Both the position numbers and the translations under genes were made by a program. From Lachnospiraceae bacterium OF09-6 (lineage in GTDB: Bacteria > Bacillota > Clostridia > Lachnospirales > Lachnospiraceae), in contig QUMM01000016.1 of assembly GCA_003435055.1 (NCBI GenBank), positions 1 to 64,000 of the forward strand: a stretch of 64,000 bases of DNA, given 5' to 3'. The notes under the pieces were generated by a model that searched no databases, was not told where the DNA came from, and saw only the letters and a program-made list of their open reading frames with translations. Positions 37,974 through 46,232 of this stretch are shown in pieces (the first letter of the stretch is position 1; each line of letters opens with the position of its first letter).

Positions 37974-38015
37974 GACCGTCACTATACAGAAAAATGTATA
38001 ATGGCGGTCTTTTTT
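37974..38015 (+). terminator. Terminator of the scaffold-GGGtGRT operon
   Basis: Arms GACCGTCA and TGGCGGTC with an inner TATAC/GTATA pair are followed by seven T. It lies about 30 bases after the last stop codon. Confidence 0.85.
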
Positions 38016-38106
38016 GAATTAAAGTTGTATGGTACTGAAATCAATATACAGATCATCATAGATACCGGCTTTCACTTTATCGGAGAAAGAATATTCATCA
38101 TTATTA

Positions 38107-38802
38107 TCATTTCTTCCGCCCTGTTTTCAACAGCCATTTCTGATCGATCTTTTTCAGTTCATCCTGAAAGCGGATATGAAGCCTAACGGAATTTTCAAGT
38201 TGGACGATTTCTTCGACAATACCTTCTCCAAATTTTGGATGACGTACCACATCGTTTACTTTGTATTGAATAGTACGATTCTTTGTATTCTGATATTCCC
38301 GTTCTTGTCGGTAACGATCCCGTACAGGGATGGTTTTGTCATGAATGGGATTGTTAAGCGCTTTTTGATAATCGTGTTTCATCAGTCCCTCACCGACTTT
38401 GTAGTAAGGGGTTGGAGCAGCACCCACCAGCGAACAGCAGTATTTCCAGGCACTGCCATGGATGCCAGGCTGCCAGTGGTATTTGACCGGAATCTCCATA
38501 TGATACTGCATGTAATGAGCATATTCATGCTTATAGAGATCTATACGATCACTGCGCTGAAGAGGATTCTTCACAGCATATCCAATAAAAAGCAGAGAAA
38601 AACAAAAGTGCTCTTTTTCATGATGTCCAGCCTGGGTATAAGATCCCAGCAGACCCTCGTCATAGCTGAAAAATATCGGGACAGAAGAGGCATGAAGACC
38701 AAACTTCCGGTCCAGGTCCTGATAAAGTGCGCGGATTTCTGCAAGATGGATATGAGTTTCTTTTTCCAGTAACTGTTTCAAATGAGTATCTATGTTCATC
38801 AT
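38107..38802 (-). CDS. SprT-like zinc metalloprotease with CarD-like tail
   Basis: The 231-residue protein has a zinc-protease motif HEYAH at 92-96, near DLYKHEYAHYMQYHM, typical of SprT-type proteins. The last 55 residues contain VNDVVRHPKFGEGIVEEI, the strand pattern of the CarD/UvrD C-terminal (DUF3553-like) domain, which binds RNA polymerase or DNA. It has no signal peptide and so is cytoplasmic. Eukaryotic SPRTN cleaves DNA-protein crosslinks, and a similar role is conceivable here but unproven. It is encoded alone on the minus strand. Confidence 0.72.
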   Translation of the reverse strand: MMNIDTHLKQLLEKETHIHLAEIRALYQDLDRKFGLHASSVPIFFSYDEGLLGSYTQAGHHEKEHFCFSLLFIGYAVKNPLQRSDRIDLYKHEYAHYMQYHMEIPVKYHWQPGIHGSAWKYCCSLVGAAPTPYYKVGEGLMKHDYQKALNNPIHDKTIPVRDRYRQEREYQNTKNRTIQYKVNDVVRHPKFGEGIVEEIVQLENSVRLHIRFQDELKKIDQKWLLKTGRKK

Positions 38803-38921
38803 AAAATCCTGTCTTTCTAAATATTTCCAGATACAAATTATAAAGCATCAGAAAAAGATGCACAAGCAAAAATCAGATACCAAGGTAAAGAAAAGATACC
38901 GGGAAATTCAGGTACCTTACA

Positions 38922-38950
38922 TTGAGAAATAATACCTGCAATGTTATAAT
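38922..38950 (+). promoter_or_regulatory. Promoter for the sugar-sensing locus
   Basis: TTGAGA at 38922-38927 and a perfect TATAAT at 38945-38950 are separated by 17 bases, about 80 bases upstream of the anchored sensor gene. Confidence 0.75.
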
Positions 38951-39029
38951 GTTAACAAGAATGTCGCGGCATGTTCAGTGACAGACAGTACAAAAAGAAA
39001 CGGAATGGATACAGCAAAAAGGGACGCAC

Positions 39030-40037
39030 ATGGACAAAAAGAATGAGATCAGAATCGTGATAACTGGATTGATAATTCTGGTGCTTTGTATCGTGGCAGA
39101 CATTAGCACAGGAAAGAAGAGGGAAGCGCAGAAGCCTGTGCTGATTGCAGTGAGTACCATTGGCCCAACTCATGGATGGGCCAAAGCAGTAGACTATTAT
39201 GCGAAAGAAGCGCTTCAGAAAGTAGTAGCAGAGAATCAGTGGGAGTATCAGTGCGTAGAGGCAAAAGATGCCAATGAACAATCTCAGCAGGTGGAGAAAT
39301 TGATTGGACAGGGAGTGGACTGTCTGATTATGCTGCCAAAAGATGGAGCTTCTTTGAAGACTGCGGGAATTGCAGTACAGAATGCAGATATTCCGCTGGT
39401 CATTTTCGACCGGGAGATTCCGGAATTTGCCCCTATGGCGACGGTAAAAGGAGATAATAAAGAGATTGGTGCTGCAACAGCACGATATTTTAATCGTTAT
39501 TTTCCAAATGGAACACTGGTACTGGAAATGATGGGAGATACCTCTACGGTACCATTTCTCAGAAGTGCCGGATACGATGAAGTGATTAATGATAACTTTA
39601 CGAAAATACAGGTAGGTTATACGGAATGGCAACGTGAATATTCCAAGGAATTATTCCGACAATGGGTTCTGAAGCAGGATCAGGAAATCCTGGATCAGGT
39701 CGGAGCAATTTTTACTCATGATGATGAAATTGCACTGGGGGTGCTGGATGTGCTGGATGAGTATGAGAAGGGCAGGCAGATCAGTGCCAGATTGCCCAAT
39801 TTAAAGATGATTGCTGGATCGTCAGGCTCTCAGGAGATGTATCAGAAAATTCAGAATGAAGACAGGTGGATCATTTTTTCTATGACATACGAGCCGGAGA
39901 TGATAATGCAGGCAGTAGATACTGGTGCTGCAATCTTAAAAGATGAAGAATACGATGAAATCAAGATTGTGCCGACAGTCTGTGTAGACAGAAGTAATGT
40001 AGAAAAATATTTGGATGAGAACAGTCCTTTTAAATAG
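39030..40037 (+). CDS. Membrane-anchored sugar-binding sensor protein (type I SBP)
   Basis: The 335-residue protein has one N-terminal membrane segment (about 8-25) and a periplasmic-binding-protein type I fold (Peripla_BP_4) such as ribose/galactose-binding proteins. There is no lipobox or clear cleavage site, so it is probably a fixed membrane anchor. GDTSTVPFLRSAGYDEVI and IFTHDDEIALGVLDVL closely resemble segments of the transporter's binding protein at 45114. Being first in an operon with YesN/YesM-type genes, it likely senses the sugar for the histidine kinase, like XylFII with LytS in Clostridium beijerinckii. This is inference from layout. Confidence 0.85.
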   Translation: MDKKNEIRIVITGLIILVLCIVADISTGKKREAQKPVLIAVSTIGPTHGWAKAVDYYAKEALQKVVAENQWEYQCVEAKDANEQSQQVEKLIGQGVDCLIMLPKDGASLKTAGIAVQNADIPLVIFDREIPEFAPMATVKGDNKEIGAATARYFNRYFPNGTLVLEMMGDTSTVPFLRSAGYDEVINDNFTKIQVGYTEWQREYSKELFRQWVLKQDQEILDQVGAIFTHDDEIALGVLDVLDEYEKGRQISARLPNLKMIAGSSGSQEMYQKIQNEDRWIIFSMTYEPEMIMQAVDTGAAILKDEEYDEIKIVPTVCVDRSNVEKYLDENSPFK

Positions 40038-40062
40038 AAAGCTGGACGGGGGATATCGATAA

Positions 40063-41661
40063 ATGGACAGAAAGCTATACAAAATAGTTGTGGCTGATGA
40101 TGAGAATACCATAAGGAGAGGGATCTGCAATTTTATTGACTGGAAAAGAATGGGATATCAGATTGTGGCAGACTTTGAAGACGGAAAAGAACTGCTGGAG
40201 TATTTGGAGAAGCATGAAGTGGATGTAGTGCTGACTGATATTCGTATGGCTGAAGTGGGTGGACTGGATGTGGCCAGGATTATTTCAGAAAAGGAACTGC
40301 CAGTGAAGGTCGTAATTATCAGCGGCTATAAAGAATTTGATTACGCAAGAGAAGCATTAAAATATAATGTGGTGAATTATATTTTAAAGCCCATTCAGAT
40401 TGATGAAATCGAAAAAACATTTGAAGAGATTTATCAGCAGCTGCAGCAGAAAGCGCAGGAGAAGGATCAGAAAAAAGGAATGGAAGAAGATATCCTGGAA
40501 CTGCTCCCAGAACTGCAGGAACAGTTCTGGTTACGGGTACTGCTGGGAGGGTTAAGAAACAGAGATAATATTATTCAGCAAAAGGAATTTTTAGATTTAG
40601 ACTTTAATACAGATACGCCATGTGCGATTGCAGAAATCCAAATAGATCTGGATGAAAAGGTAACGAAAAAATACTATGCAGAAAAGAACAGCCGTTATAA
40701 TCTGCTGAATAATATTTTTTCCGGTTCGGTAGAAGGAATGCACTATTATCCGGTGTACCTGTCCAGAGAACAGCTGAAGATAGTGATTACTTCCGCAACA
40801 GCTATCAGGAAAGCGGAATTTGTCAGGACGCTGGAAAGACATTTATCAGATAGAAGCAGGGAAATAGAGGAACTCGTCTCGCTGAAGATCAGCTATCATC
40901 TGGAGCAAAGCTTTTCTAATTTTACAGAGATGGCAGATTATTATGCATCCATGCAGATTCATATGCACAGAAAAAGCGAGAGAGTATATGAATGGAATGA
41001 AGTGGATCAACAAAGGCTTCTGCAGAAATATCAACTGCTGATGGATATTATTAACAGCGGAGATGTGGAGAGTCTGGACAGTCAGATCGGAAATATTATG
41101 TTTGAATTCCGGGAATTGCCACTAATAGAACGAAAAAATGTGATAATTGATATGTTTTCCATGCTGCTTCAGCGTTATATGAAGATGAATCAGGAATTGT
41201 GGATAGATGTAAAAGAGCAGGTCGATTATTCACTGATTCTGAATGCACCGGATAAAGAAAGCCTGCAGAAAATTTGTTCAGATCTGATTCATCGTATTAA
41301 GCGAATTGTGGAAGAACATCAGGGGGAAGTATCCAGGAATATTACAGAACAGATTATGGAATATCTGAAGAGCCATTATCAGGAAGATATTTCTCTGGAT
41401 TTACTGGCTGACCGATATTATCTGAATCCATCGTATCTGAGCCGTATGTTCAAGCAATGTTTGGGAACCGGGCTGACGGATTATCTGATAGAACTTCGAA
41501 TGGAAAATGCCAAAAAACTATTGCTGACAGGAAAATATAAAGTCTATGAAATCAGCCAGAAGGTAGGGTATAAAAGTGATAAATACTTTTTTCGGGTATT
41601 TAAGAGCTATACTGGACAGTCACCATTGGAATTTTGCAGAAGTAATGTGGAAGAAGGCTAA
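40063..41661 (+). CDS. AraC-family response regulator (YesN type)
   Basis: The 532-residue protein has an N-terminal receiver domain with acidic pocket VADDEN (12-14), phosphoacceptor Asp59 in VLTDIRM, and Lys in YILKPI. A long middle region of unknown fold follows, then a C-terminal pair of AraC helix-turn-helix segments (DISLDLLADRYYLNPSYLSRMFKQCLG-like and YEISQKVGYKSDKYFFRVFKSYTG). It is expected to activate the transport operon downstream when phosphorylated. Its stop overlaps the kinase start by one base. Confidence 0.93.
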   Translation: MDRKLYKIVVADDENTIRRGICNFIDWKRMGYQIVADFEDGKELLEYLEKHEVDVVLTDIRMAEVGGLDVARIISEKELPVKVVIISGYKEFDYAREALKYNVVNYILKPIQIDEIEKTFEEIYQQLQQKAQEKDQKKGMEEDILELLPELQEQFWLRVLLGGLRNRDNIIQQKEFLDLDFNTDTPCAIAEIQIDLDEKVTKKYYAEKNSRYNLLNNIFSGSVEGMHYYPVYLSREQLKIVITSATAIRKAEFVRTLERHLSDRSREIEELVSLKISYHLEQSFSNFTEMADYYASMQIHMHRKSERVYEWNEVDQQRLLQKYQLLMDIINSGDVESLDSQIGNIMFEFRELPLIERKNVIIDMFSMLLQRYMKMNQELWIDVKEQVDYSLILNAPDKESLQKICSDLIHRIKRIVEEHQGEVSRNITEQIMEYLKSHYQEDISLDLLADRYYLNPSYLSRMFKQCLGTGLTDYLIELRMENAKKLLLTGKYKVYEISQKVGYKSDKYFFRVFKSYTGQSPLEFCRSNVEEG

Positions 41662-43403
41662 TGAAAAAGAAGAAGATTGGAAAAAGCACCATTTGGCAAA
41701 TGTTGCAGGATTATCGATTTAACAGTGTACTGGTGCGAAATTTTGTGATGATACTGGGAATTTTATTTGCAATATTTTCCATGATTATGCTGGTAGTATC
41801 AAAAAGAATGGATACACTGACAGAGCAGGAGGTACAGACAGTCAGTGAGAACAGTCTGAAGCAGACTGCCCAGAGAATGGATACGGTTATGAATGAGGTG
41901 ATTCAGATCTCAGTACAATTGTCGCTGGATGATGACATTATGAATTTTTTGTTGGCAGATCTGGAGGACTCATCTGTTAATCATGAAGAAACACTGGTGG
42001 CTCGAACAAAATTAAAGCAGTATGCAGATATTTTCAGTTATGTGGATTCAATCTATGTATATTCCAGTCGAAACCGTTATCTGGTAACTGAGGAGTGGGG
42101 AGGTAACATAGGAGAATTTGATGATTTGACCTGGTACTCGAATTTTAACGAAAGAATTTATGAGCCGGCCAGGATGATCAGTCGGCCGAAGGCTAATAAG
42201 TATCCCTATCTGATTACTTACATACAGCCAGTTCGTCTTTCACAGATGCATTTCCTTGGCGGCATCATTGTCAATGTAGATGTAGAACGCCTGGGAGAAT
42301 TTGCTGTGGCGGAAACGGATGAAACTATTATGATTGTGGACAGAAGGAATCATATTCTGTTTACGACAAATGAAAATTATAAAAAGGAAAAATGGAAAGA
42401 AACAGATGCAGACGTAAATAAGATGCTTTTACAGGAAGTGGAATCAGAAACCCATGACTGGAAATATGTTTCATTGGTGCCAAGAGAAAAGTATCAGCAT
42501 TATCGTCGTGAATTGAAACGATTTGTGGTCTATATGATGGGACTGATTTCACTGTGCAGTATCATTGCTTCGGTAGCTATCTCAGTTTACAGCTATCAGC
42601 CGGTGGGGAGCATTGTAAACTTGCTGAAAGATCCCCAGGCTTACCAGCCAAGTAAGAAAAATGGATTTCGAAAAGATGAGACGCAGACGATTATCCAAAA
42701 TATTGCCTATAATTTTTATAGTAATAATAAAATGCAAAAAGAGCTTCAGGACTATCTGACGATGACCAATCAGGCACAGCTGACGGCGCTGCAGGCTCAG
42801 ATTAGTCCCCATTTTCTGTACAATACACTGGAGAACATCAGATGGAAAGTAATTGAATTATGCAGAGGAGATAACGAAGCATCCCAGATGATATTAAAGC
42901 TGTCAGAACTTTTAAGGATCAGTCTGGATGATGCGGATCAGATCATATCTATTGAGCAGGAAGTGCGAAATACCCGATTATATGTGGATATTTTACAGCT
43001 TCGTTATGAATCAAAGCTGGAAGTACAGTGGAATATACCGGAAGAGGTGCAGAAATGTGCAATTGTAAAAGTCAGCCTACAGCCTTTGATAGAAAATGCG
43101 GTCTACCATGGAATAAAACCAAAAAGAGAAAAGGGAATTATACAGGTGTATGCAGAAAAAGATTCTGAGAAACTGAAAGTAACGATTCAGGACGATGGAA
43201 TCGGAATGGATCCGGAAGAATGCAGAATTCTGAATGAAGATCTGCGGAATAATTTTCAGTTTAAAAAAGGACATATTGGTGTGCGAAATGTGAACCAGCG
43301 CCTGAAGCTGCTGTTGGGAGATCAGGCACAGATGAAGGTCACCAGTGAAAAAGGGAAAGGAACCTGTGTGCAGATGGCACTGCCATACAGAGAAGTGGAG
43401 TGA
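41661..43403 (+). CDS. Sensor histidine kinase (YesM type)
   Basis: The 580-residue membrane kinase has two membrane helices (about 24-46 and 290-310) around an extracellular domain of about 240 residues. The His_kinase domain has the phospho-His in ISPHFLYNTLENIRW, and the ATP-binding domain has PLIENAVYHGIKP and DDGIGMDPEE. This is the usual partner of YesN-type regulators. It follows the regulator with TAATG overlap. The extracellular part would contact the anchored sensor encoded at 39030. Confidence 0.93.
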   Translation: MKKKKIGKSTIWQMLQDYRFNSVLVRNFVMILGILFAIFSMIMLVVSKRMDTLTEQEVQTVSENSLKQTAQRMDTVMNEVIQISVQLSLDDDIMNFLLADLEDSSVNHEETLVARTKLKQYADIFSYVDSIYVYSSRNRYLVTEEWGGNIGEFDDLTWYSNFNERIYEPARMISRPKANKYPYLITYIQPVRLSQMHFLGGIIVNVDVERLGEFAVAETDETIMIVDRRNHILFTTNENYKKEKWKETDADVNKMLLQEVESETHDWKYVSLVPREKYQHYRRELKRFVVYMMGLISLCSIIASVAISVYSYQPVGSIVNLLKDPQAYQPSKKNGFRKDETQTIIQNIAYNFYSNNKMQKELQDYLTMTNQAQLTALQAQISPHFLYNTLENIRWKVIELCRGDNEASQMILKLSELLRISLDDADQIISIEQEVRNTRLYVDILQLRYESKLEVQWNIPEEVQKCAIVKVSLQPLIENAVYHGIKPKREKGIIQVYAEKDSEKLKVTIQDDGIGMDPEECRILNEDLRNNFQFKKGHIGVRNVNQRLKLLLGDQAQMKVTSEKGKGTCVQMALPYREVE

Positions 43404-43407
43404 TGGT

Positions 43408-44925
43408 ATGCAGAAAAAAGGAAGATTGGCAGCCTGGAGCCTGCTGCTGTTGTGTATTCTGGTGTCCGGCTTGTGTTTTTCTGCAAAAGCAGAAGATACC
43501 TGTCAGACAGCCAGCCTGAAGTGGATGATTTATGGGGAAAAGACACAGGAATGGGATCGGGTATTTCAGGAGTTCAATGAAGAATTACATCAGTATTATC
43601 CGAATATGAATGTAGAATTTGAGGTAATCAGTAAAGACAGCTATGCCAGACAATGGGAAATGAAGATGGCAGCAGGAGAAAGCATAGATATTGCCTGGAT
43701 CGGCTCAGAAGTCCTCAGTTTTTCGGAAGAAGTGAAAAAGGGAAATTTTATGGCCATGGATTATCTGTTGAATATCTGCGGAAAAGATCTGACCGAACAG
43801 ATTCCACAGGAATTGTGGGAAAAACAGAAGAGAGACAGTAATACGTATGGAATTCCGGTGCTTGGACCGTTATATCGGGAGAACAGGACGCTGATAGTAA
43901 ATAAGAATCTTATGGATCGATATGGAGATTTTGAGGAGATCCTGACAGTGAATCGGGAGTATCCCTATACAGAAAAAGAGTGCTTTACCGTAATGGAGCC
44001 TTTTCTGGAAAAAGTGAAAGAGAATCATGCACTGGGAAAAGGTGTGGATTATCAGTCTGTCTGCAAACTGGCTGATAAGGGATATGAGGGACTGTATGGC
44101 GTGGATTCACCGTTTGTGATACGTATATTTGACGAAAAGCCTGTGGTATATAATAAATATGAACTAGATTCTTACCGGGACTGTTTTGAAGTGATGTCAG
44201 ACTGGTATCAGAAAGGATATATCAGAGAAGATGTGGCTTATCTGATTAATCCCGGGGAAGAAAATGGAAAGATATCAGGAAATATTTTATTTGTAGAGGA
44301 GACAGGGGAAAAGAAAAGTGTGTTTGATCAGATTGACACAGAATATGAGTCACTGCAGGGAGATCTGGAAGGATATCGGTACATATCCGGAGATACTGGC
44401 AGAAACTGCCTGGTGATTCCTAAAACCAGTAAATATCCGAAAGAAGCAATGGAACTTTTGAATCTGCTTCATTCGGAAGAGGGAAAAGAGTTGTATCGGC
44501 TTTTGGCGAATGGAGTAGAAAAGACAGATTATATCAGGGTAAGGCAGGATACGGATATCATTGCCCGTATGACAGATAACAATCACCATTATAAGTATAG
44601 CGTGTCTCCGGTCAATTTTGGCAATTTGTTTCATGGATTTGAACTGTGTGAAGGGCAGTTTGATAAGATACTGGAGAATAATCAACAGGCGATGATATCC
44701 AGACTGGAGGGATTTGAGTTAGATGTGCGTATGATTGCGGTGGAAATGAAAAAAATTGACCTGATCGTGCAACGCTATAAGGAGCCGCTGATAGAAGGTA
44801 TTACACAAGACTGGAAAACAGAATATCAAGAATTTTGTGCAGAGATGGAAGCGGCAGGCTCTCAGAAGGTAGTAGAGGAAATACAGCGTCAGATAGATCG
44901 TTTTCTGGTGCAGAAAAACAGCTGA
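43408..44925 (+). CDS. Extracellular solute-binding protein (type II), possibly accessory
   Basis: The 505-residue protein begins with a signal peptide (cleavage likely after SAKA) and has no lipobox. The mature part resembles family 1 (ABC sugar or oligosaccharide) binding proteins: KWMIYGEKTQEW, DIAWIGSEV and, near the end, YPKEAMELLNLLHSEEGKELY. No cognate type II permeases are nearby, as the transporter downstream is of the ribose type. The ATG at 43408 is preferred over 43345 because it gives a proper signal peptide. It may be a second sensing component. It ends with a terminator at 44928. Confidence 0.78.
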   Translation: MQKKGRLAAWSLLLLCILVSGLCFSAKAEDTCQTASLKWMIYGEKTQEWDRVFQEFNEELHQYYPNMNVEFEVISKDSYARQWEMKMAAGESIDIAWIGSEVLSFSEEVKKGNFMAMDYLLNICGKDLTEQIPQELWEKQKRDSNTYGIPVLGPLYRENRTLIVNKNLMDRYGDFEEILTVNREYPYTEKECFTVMEPFLEKVKENHALGKGVDYQSVCKLADKGYEGLYGVDSPFVIRIFDEKPVVYNKYELDSYRDCFEVMSDWYQKGYIREDVAYLINPGEENGKISGNILFVEETGEKKSVFDQIDTEYESLQGDLEGYRYISGDTGRNCLVIPKTSKYPKEAMELLNLLHSEEGKELYRLLANGVEKTDYIRVRQDTDIIARMTDNNHHYKYSVSPVNFGNLFHGFELCEGQFDKILENNQQAMISRLEGFELDVRMIAVEMKKIDLIVQRYKEPLIEGITQDWKTEYQEFCAEMEAAGSQKVVEEIQRQIDRFLVQKNS

Positions 44926-44927
44926 GT

Positions 44928-44973
44928 AAAAAAAGGATACGAATCTTGAAATAAGATACGATATCCTTTTTTT
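44928..44973 (+). terminator. Terminator between sensor genes and transport genes
   Basis: Arms AAAGGATA and TATCCTTT with a further ATCT/AGAT pair inside are followed by a run of T. It separates the sensing genes from the ABC genes, so the latter likely have their own, perhaps YesN-activated, promoter. Confidence 0.8.
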
Positions 44974-45113
44974 CATGGCTGCAAATGTGTAAAAATAGAA
45001 AACCAAGGTCGAAACCGGATACCACAGAAACAGGAAAAAAGATGTTATAGTAAATACATCAAAAAGAAACGAAGAAATGGTCTGGGTGACCAACAAAAAA
45101 GGAGGGTTTTAGT

Positions 45114-46154
45114 ATGAAAAGAAAATTAACAACTGTGCTGGCAGGAGCAGTTGCAGCAACCATGATGATGGGTATGGCCGTATCTGCTGATGAGATTGCT
45201 GTTATGGTTCCAAGTGCTGATCATGGATGGACGGGAGCAGTACTTTCTTATGCACAGGAAAAAGTGGATGAGATCAACGATGAGGGAACCTACAGTGCAA
45301 AATTGTACGCAGCAACTGATGTGGAAAATCAGATTCAGCAGGTAGATGACCTTCTGGCCAATACAGACGGACTTTCCGGTATTGTGATTCTTCCATACGA
45401 TAATGGCCTTCAGTCCACATTGGAAAAGATTGCAGCAGCAGATATTCCATTTGTACAGTTTGACAGATGTATTAACAGTGATGTGATTGATGCAAAAGTT
45501 GTAGCGGATGTAAAAGGCGATAATGAAGGAATTGGTTATGAAACTGCCAAGAGATTTATTGAAGACGGATTGACCAAAGATGACTATGTATATGAAATGA
45601 TCGGTGATAATTCTTCTGTTCCGGAACTTCGTTCTGCAGGCTTCCGCAAATATCTGACCGAACAGGGATGGTCTGACGAAGAAATCGATGCAGTAGTAGT
45701 AAAATCTGCTTCAACAGGCTGGAGCCGTGACAAGGGAAAAGAGTTATTTGAATCCTGGTTCTCCAGTGCACAATGTGATACCAGTAAGAAGATCTGGATC
45801 TTTACACATGATGATGAAATTGCCATGGGTGTTCTGGAATCCTTAAATGGTGCAGCTCTGGATGAAAGCAAAAAAGCAGAATTCATGGACAGCCTTCAGG
45901 CACTGTCAGCATCTTCTGGCCTGGCTGAGATCTATGCAGTATTAAAAGACAAACATCAGACCATTGCAAGACCTGACAGCTATGATTTATTCTCCGTTAC
46001 TTATGATCCGGCTATGATCAAAGAAGCCATTGATGCAATGGAGAAATCCTTAAGTGGAGAAGAAATCGAACAGAATTATGTGATTCCTGTATCTGTTGTG
46101 GATGCGGAAAATGTAGAAGAATTCCAGCCATTTGGAACATATGATGAAAAATAA
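45114..46154 (+). CDS. Sugar ABC transporter substrate-binding protein
   Basis: The 346-residue protein has a signal peptide (about 1-25, cleavage after VSA) and a type I periplasmic-binding fold. IAVMVPSADHGWTGAVL, DNSSVPELRSAG and IFTHDDEIAMGVLESL are shared with the anchored sensor at 39030. It presents the sugar to the RbsA/RbsC-like proteins downstream. AGGAGGG lies upstream of the start. A stable hairpin follows the gene and may stabilise its mRNA for higher expression. Confidence 0.9.
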   Translation: MKRKLTTVLAGAVAATMMMGMAVSADEIAVMVPSADHGWTGAVLSYAQEKVDEINDEGTYSAKLYAATDVENQIQQVDDLLANTDGLSGIVILPYDNGLQSTLEKIAAADIPFVQFDRCINSDVIDAKVVADVKGDNEGIGYETAKRFIEDGLTKDDYVYEMIGDNSSVPELRSAGFRKYLTEQGWSDEEIDAVVVKSASTGWSRDKGKELFESWFSSAQCDTSKKIWIFTHDDEIAMGVLESLNGAALDESKKAEFMDSLQALSASSGLAEIYAVLKDKHQTIARPDSYDLFSVTYDPAMIKEAIDAMEKSLSGEEIEQNYVIPVSVVDAENVEEFQPFGTYDEK

Positions 46155-46178
46155 GAAAAAGGCAGAATAAGTGAACAT

Positions 46179-46205
46179 GGACTGCCCCGTCACTGGGGGC
46201 AGTCC
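46179..46205 (+). repeat. GC-rich intercistronic hairpin
   Basis: Perfect ten-base arms GGACTGCCCC and GGGGCAGTCC with a seven-base loop lie between the binding-protein and ATPase genes. No T run follows, so it more likely protects the upstream mRNA or weakly attenuates. Confidence 0.75.
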
Positions 46206-46232
46206 GATTCACATTCAGTTATGGGGGACAAA

